The translations under genes were made by a program, and so were the position numbers. 64,000 nucleotides of DNA from Limanda limanda (lineage: Eukaryota; Chordata; Actinopteri; Pleuronectiformes; Pleuronectidae), in the NCBI RefSeq assembly GCF_963576545.1, contig NC_083638.1, forward strand, positions 3,971,159-4,035,158, in the 5' to 3' direction. The stretch's first letter is position 1. Each line of letters starts with the position of its first letter. Below the pieces are notes generated by a model. It was not told the DNA's origin, did not search any database, and was given only the letters and a program-made list of their open reading frames with translations. Below, piece by piece: positions 1 to 9,780 of this stretch.

Positions 1-575
1 AAGAACAGCTGATCTCTGACAGTCTGCAGCCCCTCAACCTGGATACAGAAATATGATAATAGAACGTGTCCTCCTGTTGTTGTGGATCGTCATCATGTCA
101 ACACAGACTCTCAACATGCAGATGACCTCAGTCCAGTCTGTGACCTGAAGATAAATATCAGATCAGACATGTTGGACCATTGTTTCATTCATCAGTTTCT
201 TCTCTGTGTGTTTGGTCACTGAGCAGGTTTGTGTAATTAAACATTGTTTAAAGTAGGGACGGCTCCTGACAGTCACTTCCTGTCTGTTTCTATACTTATC
301 AACTGTCCAATGCATTTCAATAAGAATGTGTCTTATTTTGAAAACCTGAGGAGGACGAGCGCTCGGCCTCAGTCCACATGTTATTTTCTGACACTTTCTC
401 AGTGATCAGGAGCAGGTGAGTTCAGGTGAATGGAGTTGATGAGGTGAATGTGACTGACAGGCTGGGTGAGGGACAGATGACTGAGAGAAAGTGAGCAGAG
501 CAGAACTGAGACAATTTAAATAAATAATGAACGAATAAGAAAGAGAGTCTGAAAAGTGAAGAAGGATTTAAGGAC
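1..575. other. Intronic or 3' flank of the NLR gene, no exon seen
   Basis: I see no further leucine-rich-repeat exon, B30.2 exon or RNA gene on either strand. Because the LRR exon to the right ends at a donor site, this stretch is probably intron of the NLR gene, which continues beyond the left edge. Confidence 0.5.
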
Positions 576-749
576 CTCAGAGCCTCCAGTCGACAGTTTG
601 GACTCTCCAGTCCAGAACACAGCAGCTTCACTCCTGAATCCTGCAGTGTGTTCTTACTCAGATCCAGTTCTCTCAGGTGTGAGGGGTCTGACTTCAGAGC
701 TGAGGCCAAGACTTCACAGTGAGTCTCTGATAGACGACAACCATCAAGT
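576..749 (-). CDS. LRR exon of the NLR gene
   Basis: Exactly 174 bp, the standard length of leucine-rich-repeat exons in this family. It encodes [18 protein letters not shown] and then [19 protein letters not shown], typical ribonuclease-inhibitor-like LRR text. Acceptor ttaattacag and donor gt flank it, and it joins the NACHT exon in frame (CG|A gives Arg). Confidence 0.85.
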
Positions 750-3700
750 CTGTAATTAAAGAAAATATCTGTTAGAATAAAATCCACGGTTCATACACAT
801 TTTGACCAATGGATTACACCGAACATTTTGTGAAATCTCGGTGTATGCGCGAAAAAGTGACAAAATGTAGTATTCAAACTTACAATGAGAATTCCAAGGC
901 ATACAGTATACCTTAAATGACACAAACCCAAGTATGCAAGCTTATATTTTGAGCGTATTTCTTTAGAAGCATATGAATGATTTAAAACTCAGCTTAAATT
1001 AACTAGGGATGGGCATTCGATTAAATTGTCTTAATCGATCGTCGGGAGAATTAACGATTGATTTTCGATTAATCATTAATATTTTTATATTAAAATTCAC
1101 TATTTATAGGCTATATTAAAATGCAGTAAAAATAGAAAAAACACCGTGTGTTTCCTCATTGAGGTCTTTATTACAAGATGAACAACTCTTGTGGCAGTTA
1201 AACGGGATAATTCAATGGTTACACTTGAAAATAAGCGCTGCTGTACTCTTAAGCCTCGATGAGAGATCAGCTAGCCGCTGAGAGCTAGCTCGATCTGTCA
1301 GTTCCCGACCTCTTAGTCCGGTCGTTGTAACGCCCTCACTCCCGGAAGCCCTCACCCAGACCCGGTACTGTCCGGGTTCCCTTCCCCGTGGACTGAGGGT
1401 CCGTGTGCGGACATGAAGCAGAGCAGCGGCTAACATCTTCACTGTGCTGCGTTCAGGGCAACTCCGATATTCCGACCTCCTGCCACATAGCGAAAGCAAG
1501 CAAAATATGAACATATCAAATTTCCATGACTTTTCCAAAACTTTTGGGAGATTATTTTTTTCCATGACTTTTCCAGGCCTGGAAAAACACATTTTAAAAT
1601 TCCCTGACTTTTCCAGGTTTTCCATGACCGTACGAACCCTGAAAATCAGAAAACACAACATTCATACAAAACGTGATCTTGTGACCCTCACCCTGGTAAA
1701 TCCCCCTTTCGCCTCATGAACATGTTAAAAACTCCTCAAGAGAATCCTTTCAGATTTGGTTCAATAGTTCATTTAGACTGACAGAGGAACTCATTAGATT
1801 CAGGCGGTCAAAAGTCAAAGGTCAAGGCCACACAACACGTTTTTGGCCCCTTGAACATGATGTCTCAAGTCTGTCTTTAGGTGATTTCTACACATTTTGA
1901 CGAGTTGGACTCAAACAAACTGATTAGATTTCATTGGTCAAAGGTCAAAGGTTTCAGTGACCATATATTATTGTGAATGCAACATGTCAGGAACCTGGAG
2001 GGACGGACACTGCACTGGTTGGTGGTGGCGTACAAATGCCTGGTATCCTGCAGTTTGTGTTGAATCGTAGTGGGATGGTTACTGATACCTGAGTATGGTA
2101 CAGCACAGCGGTTGAACATTTTTCACCATCCGCCTCTGGTGAGACAGGTGACAACAGGCCTTCAGCCAATCAATGGATTTATTCAACCAGTTTCATTAAG
2201 CACTTAGAAATTAATATAATTAATTATTATTTATATATTTTAAATAGGGCTGGGCAAGTTAACTCGTTTTAATCGAGTTAACTCAAGTGATGAGTTAACT
2301 CGATTAATTATTTTATCTCGCATTAACTCAGGTTTGATTATTTATTGTTTTATTGTGAAAGTCAGGCTTTTATTTTGTGAAAGTCTGTTGCTGACTGCTG
2401 CGGAAAAAAAAATAATTGGCGGATAAACAACCATGGATAAGGGTACGGAGCTTTTACATGGCCATTTTCATTTTAAAGTCCTTCCAGACGGCGGAGTCGA
2501 CAGAACCAAAGTTATTTGTAGCCACTGTCAAGGTGAATTTTCTTATCACCGGAGCACTTCCAGTCTAAAATATCACCTAAATGCAAAACACACAGTTGAT
2601 ATCAGCAAATCACTCAACGAAACAACGAGTGGAGCGAGGCTTCGTCAGACTACGTTAGACGCAGGGAGGAGTATACATTTTTCATAACGAAGAGGATAAC
2701 ATTAATGCCCTGGCAGTGGCATTGAGCTTTAACTTTGTATTTGCTTTGATAACATTGTTAAGTTGAGATTTACACTGAATATTTTATTTAACTGCTACTG
2801 TATTAAATGCTGATGTTAAAAGTGTTTGCACAACAAATGTTATGGCACTTTCGTTCATATGGCAGAACATTGAAAATAAAATTGCGCTATACACTACTTT
2901 TTAATTCATTATTGGATTTTGCGTATACAAATGCGATTAATCGTAATTAATCAGGGAAATCATGCGATTAATCGCGATTAAAACTTTGAATCGTTGCCCA
3001 GCCCTAATTTTAAATCATAAAGGCTTTTCAAGGGCCCCCCTCCCGTTTGGGGCCCTGGGAAGTCAGTTCCATTTGCCCCCCACAATGACGCCACTGTATA
3101 TGTACACACACACACACACGCACAGGGTGGTAATTCACTTGGATTGAGTGATTGTCTCCTCATGCTGAGCTAGCTGTTCGCTCGGATAAAAACTTTCCAC
3201 ATGTGTATATATATATATATACATATTTATATACATTTATATATATAAATGTATGTAAATATATATATTGGTCATTGAGCTTGAGGAATGATCAAACTCC
3301 TGAACAGTGATCACACTGGATTTCACTCCCCACATCTGATAAGTTGTTCTCATATGGACATGAGAACAATGAGAATGTATATATGTATTAATACCAATGT
3401 ATATGCTACATAAATGAGTTTGTGGAGGAAGCTGGAGAACTCAGAGAGAAAACCCTGCAGACACCAAGAGAACCTCCTCCTCACAGAAAGGCTGCACTAA
3501 CAGTGTTGACCACTGCAACACCATGCTGCCCAAAACAATGAGAATCATTTAACACTGAGTGTATTTGAAGAACGACTCATCTCCACTGATTGAACATGTT
3601 ATTGATCATGTCTGGACTCACCGAGCCTTCCTGCAGTTCCTCACAGCTGGGATCAGTCTCTGTCGACCCCAGAATGATGTGTTGAACTTCTCCATGTCCA

Positions 3701-6660
3701 ACTCATCCAGAACCTCCTCTGACATCTGCAGCATGTAGGCCAGAGCTGAGCAGTGGATCTCAGAGAGTTCCTCCTTCGATCTGTTTTTTGACGTCAGGAA
3801 CTGTTGCATCTGCTGATGAACTGAGTGGTCGTTCATCTCAGTCAGACAGTGGAAGATGTTGACGCTTCTGTCGGGAGAAATGTCATCACTCTGCATCTCC
3901 TTCAGGTTGTTGATTACTCTCTGGATGATATTTGGATTGTTCCCTCTCCGACCCAGCAGGCCTCCTAAGACCCTCTGGTTGGACTCCAGACTGAGGCCGT
4001 GAAGGAAGCGAACAAACAGGTCCAAATGACCATTTGTACTGGTGAGCGATTTCTCCATGGTTCTCTTCAGGAGGTCATCCAGGGAGAAGGTACTGTCTGT
4101 GTTTCTATATGTTCCCAAGAAGTTGTTGAGTTCTTCTGTGTTCCTCTTGGTGTAACAGTGGAACATGTAGACTGCAGCCAGAAACTCCTGAACGCTCAGA
4201 TGAACAAAGCAGTAGACTGATTTCTGGAAGATCACACACTCTCTTCTGAAGATCTCAGTACAAACTCCTGAGTACACCGAGGCCTCTGTGACATTAAGAC
4301 CACACCGCTCCAGGTCTTCTTGATAGAACATGATGTTTCCTTCCTCCAGATGTTTAAGTGCCAGCCTCCCCAGCTTCAGGAGAACGTCCCTGTCAGCCTC
4401 CGTCAGCTGCTGTGGAGTCGTCTCATGTCCCTCAGCATACTTGTTGTTCTTCCTCTTTGTCTGAACCATCAGGAAGTGTGAGTACAGTTCAGTCAGGGTC
4501 TTGGGCAGCTCTCCTCTCTGGTCTGTGGTCAACATGTGCTCCAGAACTGTAGCACTGATCCAGCAGAAGACTGGGATTTGACACATGATGTGGAGGCTCC
4601 TGGACGTCTTGATGTGTGAGATGATTCTGCTGCACAGCTCTTCATCACTAAATCTCCTCCTGAAGTACTCCTCCTTCTGGGCGTCAGTGAAGCCTCGTAC
4701 TTCTGTGACCCTGTCAACACATGCAGGAGGGATCTGATTGGCCGCCGCAGGTCTGGAGGTTATCCAGACGAGAGCCGAGGGAAGCAGATTCCCCCGGATG
4801 AGGTTTGTCAGCAGCACGTTGACTGATGACCTCTGTGTGACCTCAGACACAAGCTCCCTGTGGTAGAAGTCCAGAGAAAGTCTGCTTTCATCCAGGCCGT
4901 CAAAGATGAACAAAGGTTTACAGACAGCGAGCGTCTCTGCCGTGAGCTTCTGTAACGCTGGATGGAAAACACGGAGCAGCGTGAGGAGACTGTGCTGCTG
5001 GTCCTTCACCAGGTTCAGCTCCCTGAACGAAAGCACAGTCAGCAGACCCACATCCTGGTTCTCTAAACCCTCTGCCCAGTCCAGAGTGAACTTCTGCACC
5101 GAGAAGGTTTTTCCAACGCCAGCGACGCCGTTGGTCAGGACGACTCTGATGCTGCTCTGCTGGTCAGTGGAGGCTTTAAAGATGTCGTGGCACCTGATGG
5201 GAGTGTCGTGGAGGATCTTCATCTTGGAAGCCGTCTCAAGCTGCCTCACCTCATGTTGAGTATTAACCTCTTCACTCTGTCCCTCTGTGATGTAGAGCTC
5301 AGTGTAGATCCTGTTGAGGAGGGTTCTATTTCCTGTTTCATCACTTCCTTCAGTCACATGTTCACATCTCCTGCTCAGACTGAGCTTATGTTCATCTAAA
5401 ACCTCCTGCAGACCACGATCTGCTGAAAGACAAGAAACAATGTCAGAGACAGAGAATCTGAGAATCTGCTGATTGTTTTCATCAGATACAGAAAAACTAC
5501 AGAAAATAAAAGCTTTTTAACTTTGTGCTTTTCTAACGATGTTAAATGTTGAAGCTGTATGAAGGAACAAAATAAAACCACATGTGCTGTTGTCAGAAGT
5601 GAAGACATCAGCAGACACATGTACAGTGCTGCTCTGACCGGCTGTCTGAGCTCCAGCTCCTGTTCTGGATCTTTGTCCACACTGGGGACAGGAGGAGTCT
5701 CCTGAAGAGCCAGACTGGTCCCAGTATGAGGTGATGCACTGTCTGCAGAACCAGTGTCCACAGCTGGTGGAGATTGGATCCTTCAGGACGTCCTGACACG
5801 AAGCACAGCAGGACGACTGCTGCTCCTCAGAAACATGACTCCTCTTCCTCTCCCTGTGAAGACATTTCCTGATAACTCACATGTCACAGTCACAGTTTGT
5901 CATTACTTCTGTCAAGGAGGTTTTGTTTTCACCAAGTATGTTTGTGTGTGGGTTGGTTTGTTAGTTAGTGGGATTATAAAAAACACTGAACAGATTACCA
6001 GTAAACTTGGTGGAAGGATGTGGTTTGTGAACCAGATCGGAGGGGGGTTTCCTCTTTCACAGACATGTTCAGAGGACTGATGTTTACCATTGTGTTGAAT
6101 TTGGTGCAGATCCAAATCAAAATGAGTCACTAGGGGATTTCAAAGTGGTTTCATAAGGAGCGTGTTGGTTCTTGGTCTGAGCTCTTTGAGTTATTCTGAG
6201 AGATTAGTCACCAACTTCAATGAAGCTGTGTCATAATGCAGGGGCCACACTAGAGGAAACTAGATCCTCTTCAGAGCAGGTCACAGTAGAAACAGTCTCT
6301 TACTTTGTGTGTGAGGGTCCAGGTTCATTACTGAACTCTGGAGGAAGTCCTTTGGACTGGTCACTCTTCAGAGACAGACAGCTGGAACCTGGAGACTCTG
6401 CTCTCAGTCTGTGGTCCTGACCTCTGCAAACACAAACATGTTTTTATTCAGAACACATCATTCACTGGTTCATTCTCTGAGGATTCAGTTTGGAGGTTCA
6501 CATTTGTGGTTTGTAGCAGGTCTCTTACGTTATGTGTGAGGGTCCAGGTTCTTTACTGAAGTTGTTAGGATGATTCATGGACCAGTCACTCTTTAGAGAC
6601 ACACATCTGAACCCTGGAGACTCTACTCTGTCCTCTTCCTCATAACCACTCATCTTCAGT
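576..6660 (-). CDS. Fish-type NLR (NLRC3/NLRP12-like) immune gene, 3' end outside window
   Basis: Likely cytosolic innate-immune sensor of the large teleost FISNA-NACHT family. Exons read on the minus strand: 6529-6660 (ATG at 6651-6653), 6304-6423, 5639-5853, 3622-5422 and 576-749. All junctions keep one open frame. Order of parts: two related N-terminal repeats of about 40 residues, a RING finger, a FISNA segment, a NACHT ATPase with Walker A (GVAGVGKT) and Walker B ([10 protein letters not shown]), then the first LRR. The protein is open at its 3' end because the gene leaves the window. The donor of the RING exon is the least sure boundary: 5639 keeps frame, while a donor at 5619 resembles relatives but would shift it. 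Family role (nucleotide-driven oligomerisation, ubiquitin ligase activity for the RING) is known for relatives only; exact orthology cannot be set because these genes exist in many copies. Confidence 0.85.
1004..1660. repeat. Dispersed repeats: hAT-like left end and unassigned repeat
   Basis: The part from 1004 begins tagggatgggcattcg and continues with ATTAATCG-rich text, as in hAT ends of fish; no matching right end is present, so it looks truncated. From about 1500 to 1645 the sequence repeats GACTTTTCCA-type motifs (ccatgacttttcca) several times, a dispersed fish repeat I cannot classify. The reading frames here are repeat translations, not genes. Confidence 0.5.
2245..3006 (+). mobile_element. 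Deleted hAT transposon with BED zinc-finger remnant
   Basis: The ends are perfect 13-bp inverted repeats (tagggctgggcaa at 2245-2257, its complement at 2994-3006) flanked by a perfect 8-bp target duplication attttaaa (2237-2244 and 3007-3014), the hAT hallmark. Inside, 2433-2687 encodes a BED-type zinc finger (VICSHCQ, then YHLNAKH; C-x2-C and H-x4-H spacing). The catalytic DDE part is missing, so the copy is an internally deleted, non-autonomous element in an NLR intron. The ATTAATCG-rich subterminal sequence near both ends could form hairpins. Confidence 0.92.
2433..2687 (+). pseudogene. BED zinc-finger fragment of hAT transposase
   Basis: This 84-residue frame starts with a plausible ATG and ends soon after the zinc finger, at a point where an intact transposase would continue for several hundred residues. 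It could bind the element's own ends if expressed. Nothing here suggests host use. Confidence 0.75.
3007..3621. other. Intron sequence with (CA)n and AT-rich tracts
   Basis: This holds a short CA tract near 3104-3122, an AT-rich tandem of tatata/tacata near 3205-3268, and otherwise unremarkable intron sequence of the NLR gene. Confidence 0.6.
3622..5422 (-). CDS. FISNA-NACHT exon of the NLR gene
   Basis: A single 1801-bp exon, open throughout, as is usual for this family. It starts with the FISNA segment ([13 protein letters not shown], then [20 protein letters not shown]). The NACHT domain follows with Walker A GVAGVGKT and Walker [11 protein letters not shown], then helical NOD-associated regions and a C-terminal segment ending near [11 protein letters not shown]. 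The acceptor is tctttcag next to 5422 and the donor is gtgagt at 3616-3621. No stop or frameshift is visible, so the ATPase looks intact. Confidence 0.9.
5639..5853 (-). CDS. RING-finger exon of the NLR gene
   Basis: The translated exon shows [21 protein letters not shown] followed by RQC and later CPQCG, i.e. C-x2-C, C-x-H-x2-C-x2-C and C-x2-C spacing of a zinc-binding RING. RING domains usually act as E3 ubiquitin ligases; that activity is inferred here. The acceptor (cttcacag) is clear. The donor at 5637-5638 is chosen because it restores the frame into the NACHT exon. Confidence 0.8.
6304..6660 (-). CDS. Two duplicated N-terminal exons of the NLR gene
   Basis: Exon 1 (6529-6660, start codon 6651-6653) begins [15 protein letters not shown]; exon 2 (6304-6423) encodes a related stretch with the shared pattern ESPG..C.SLKSD.S and ending EPGPSH. 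Both end in phase 2, so the pair could be gained or lost without a frameshift, which suggests exon duplication. Similar serial exons are common at the start of fish NLR genes; no function is known to me. Confidence 0.8.
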
Positions 6661-6787
6661 CTGAGGGGGAAAACACTGTGAGCTCAAACACACACAATTA
6701 AGCCAGGTACAAAAACTCAGTGTTTCCTCAAATATAACTGAGTCAACCCTTCTACACAATGAATAATATTAAAGTTGCTGAACACTC

Positions 6788-6930
6788 ACCAGACTCAGAC
6801 TTCTAGTCTCCTGCTCTGCTCCTTGAAGTTCGAACAAAGTCTGAACACTTTCACTGGCTGCTCCTCCTCTCTGCATGTACTGGAAATCACGTGACTGTGG
6901 GTGTGTGCGTGACGTCACGTGTTGTGTCGC
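6788..6930 (-). promoter_or_regulatory. Probable 5'UTR exon and promoter of the NLR gene, with CRE and E-box
   Basis: On the minus strand a good donor (gtgagtg) ends a putative non-coding first exon at 6790, which would splice to the acceptor at 6661-6662 just before the ATG exon. About 120 bp upstream are a palindromic TGACGTCA (6910-6917, CREB/ATF consensus) and an overlapping CACGTG E-box (6916-6921). No TATA box is evident. The transcription start is not directly visible. Confidence 0.45.
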
Positions 6931-7599
6931 AGTTTACAGTTTTTTTTCAATTGCTTAAACACTAAAATCAAAAGTATTACACAATTATCAAAACCTTACA
7001 CTCAAGGAGCATAACATGAGCCCAGATCTGCACCACTATAAACACAATGTCAGCATCACACTTTTTGCAAAACAATACACACAGTGATTTGCAAAACACT
7101 AAACACACTTGTACACATTAGACACAGAAGTATATGAAGATGTCACTTCCTTGCAATTCCTAAGCACTGACTGTCAAATGACCCCCCCCCCCTATGAGCC
7201 AATTGGTTAAACACAGCCATTGGGTGTGCAAACACATGACTGCTTAATTGTAGACACACCAATCTGGTTTAAGCACTATACAAATGTTGTAGATAAGAGT
7301 GTGAATAAGAGTTCACCTGTTTTCAACCAAAATGGAGCTCGTGCTCAAAAAAGAAGAAGAGTGAGGGTGAGAGGGGGAATCCACGGAGGAGGAGAAGGCT
7401 GCAGCATGAGTATGTGGAGGTTTGTATTGTTCTCTTTATCACTGTGATGTTGCATACTGCACACGTAACCTTTATCATGTAAATGTACTGTATACCAGAC
7501 CTATGCTGAACTACACAATCTTGTCTTTCACTGTATTTCGGAGAGTTTTACAGATGGATGCTGAGGAAATCCTGCATGAATTCATATACACATGAGGCA

Positions 7600-8035
7600 G
7601 GGTTTAACCTGACATAAGCAAGAAAGAGACGCAGAAATATCATTGACCACGGGGCTATCATCAATGTCCCAGGGCAACGTGGGGGAAACATCACCCTTTG
7701 CGCTGCCATTACACAGAATGGGGTCCTCCTCCGTCACGCCAGTAGGGGCCCTTACAACACACCTCACATTCTCACATTTCTGGACCGATTGCACAACATC
7801 GTCACAGCAGTAAACCACAGGCTCCAGATGCAATACACTGGCATCTGGGACAATGTGTCATTCCACCGCTCTGCTCTGGTCCAGAACTTGTTTCAACACC
7901 ATCCACAGTTCACTGTACTATACCTTCCACCATACTCTCCGTTTCTAAACCCAATCAAAGAGTTTTTCTCTGTATGGGGGTGGAGGGTTTACGATCATTG
8001 GTTCCAGGCTCAGATACCCCTCATTGAAACCTGTA
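7600..8035 (+). pseudogene. Decayed Tc1/IS630-like DDE transposase
   Basis: From about 7628 an open plus frame reads VPGQRGGNITLCAAI, then WDNVSFHRSALVQN, then LYLPPYSPFLNPIKEFFS. This is the catalytic core pattern of DDE_3/IS630-Tc1 type transposases. The family normally has Glu directly after LNPI; here it is Lys, so the catalytic acid is lost. The N-terminal helix-turn-helix part is absent or scrambled between 7150 and 7600. The frame is cut at about 8032, where the next element begins. Confidence 0.75.
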
Positions 8036-9140
8036 GGGGAGAGCAGGGTAATGTGAGACATCGGGTAATGTGAGACACCCCCTGTATCTAGGCAATGGAA
8101 CACATTTGTAGTCATAAGACCATTATGTTTTCAAGCCCCTCCCATTCCCCCCTTGCCATGAAGGAGAAGTTGATTTTGGTGCTGTGGAAATTATGTTTTT
8201 TCACAAAAATGTGTTTTTTGCATGTAAAAGTAATTTTTTTTGCTTTGAACTTAATCAACTGTTGTGTCAAAACAAATTGATTCAGGTAGAAAAACTTATA
8301 TCATACATGTTGGTGAACTTCCAACATATAAAACCATGTGATTGATGCTAGCTGAAGATAAGCCTGAATTGCTAAGAGATGTTGTTTTTTCTAAAATGTT
8401 GGCTGCGGGGTAAAGTGAGACAAATGCTGTGGGGTAAAGTGAGACATGAAGCACAAGTTAAGTTTAGGCTTAATCGTATTTTAGTGTAATATTACATTAC
8501 ATATGTTTTATTTTTAATGTCATAAACATTGTAGAAAAGCCACCATGCCAAGAAACTACAGCAGGAAGACAACCTGGGGCCACACACCCCTCGCAGAGAT
8601 GGAGAGTGCAGCCGCTGAGGTCATGCAAGGAAAGAAGTCCTTAAGAAAAGCTGAAAGGGATAGAAATATTGACAAGACAACCCTCAAAAGATTCATAAAA
8701 AAAATCAGTAGCCTGGGGTGCAGTAGCTGAGGGAAAGAAAACATTCACAGATGAGATGGAGGAGGAGCTTGCCAAACACTTGAAACAACAAGCTGACCAG
8801 TTCCATGGCCTTGCTCAAGTTAAGTGCCGTGAACTGGCATTTGAATACGCAGAGAAAAACAATATCCCTGTCCCTGCCAATTGGACAGAGAAACAATGTG
8901 CAGGTAAGCTAGGGTGTGCAAGAGATCACATGAATCATAATAATCATAAATGTGCTTAATTGACCAATCCCCATGATTCTGTTACTAGTCCGATATTAGT
9001 TTTGGAATGTGTGGTTGTCAATCTAGCTGTCAGGATTTTAACTATTACAACATGTGTTGTTATGGTTGTTTTAAAGTGGAAAAAGTAAGTGGATCACTTT
9101 ACCCCCTAGCTGGGGTAAAGTGAGACACAAGACCACAATC
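8032..9140 (+). mobile_element. Relic of a pogo/Tigger-like DNA transposon
   Basis: The left end starts taggggagagcagggtaatg, inside the older transposase. 8545-8700 encodes a psq-type helix-turn-helix (MPRNYSRKTTWG, then KKSLRKAERDRNIDKTTLKRF). After a frameshift or deletion, about 8725-8905 encodes the second, CENP-B-like part (EELAKHLKQQADQFHGLA, then NWTEKQCAGK). The DDE domain is absent. The motif GGGTAAWGTGAGACA recurs at 8046, 8063, 8408, 8432 and 9113, and an 11-bp-arm palindrome lies at 9095-9122. No right TIR was found. Confidence 0.7.
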
Positions 9141-9780
9141 ATATTTTCAGTGCCCTTTGTCCTGACTAAGATACTTATGAATAATTATGTTATTTTTCTA
9201 AACAATTTAATAATTTATGCAGTGTCATAGCTCTCATTGGCTGGTTTTGTGGGGGGTCAGGGGTTAATGAGGAAGTGAAGTGACGAGGGAAAGAAGGTGT
9301 AGTGTCGTGATATGAAAAAAGTTCTACATTCTGACGGCTGTGGGAATAACTTGATATTTTAAATCAAATCCCATTCTACTATAAGAAATTGTAATGCCAA
9401 TTAAAACAAAAAATAATTTATTGATGCGGTGATTAAAATAAGTATAAGCCTCAAATTTAACTCAAAAACTCAATACATCTCCAAAGTTACGACGCGCAGC
9501 AGGAGCACTCGAACGCCTCAAGTCAGTGAACTTGGGGCGTTCACGTACGGTGGGACTTTTCACGATTTGAACTTCCGGGCTCGCTCCCGTCCTTCCTCCC
9601 GGTGCATCAGGCCGAAGGGAGCGTCCACCTCCCGGCTCCGCCTCCTCCGCCTCCTCCGCCTCAAAGTCCACGGGCTGCAGGGGAGAGTTCAGCGGGCGGT
9701 GACTCCCTCTGGACCCGGTGGTTACCTCACAGTCTCCCGGGGAACGTGACCCAGCAGCTGCAGCTCCTCCGGTCGGCGAC
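9141..9780. promoter_or_regulatory. Upstream region and GC-rich 5' flank of slc22a18-like gene
   Basis: The last ~300 bp before the ATG at 9781 are GC- and CpG-rich (for example ctcccggctccgcctcc), unlike the AT-rich left half. That fits a CpG-type, TATA-less promoter and 5'UTR. GC-box-like ccgcctc repeats occur at about 9637-9662. The transcription start cannot be read from sequence alone. Confidence 0.45.

Noticed and set aside
1212..1661. 149-residue minus-strand frame
   Set aside because: It is built from a dispersed repeat with recurring TGGAAAAGTCATGG-type motifs.
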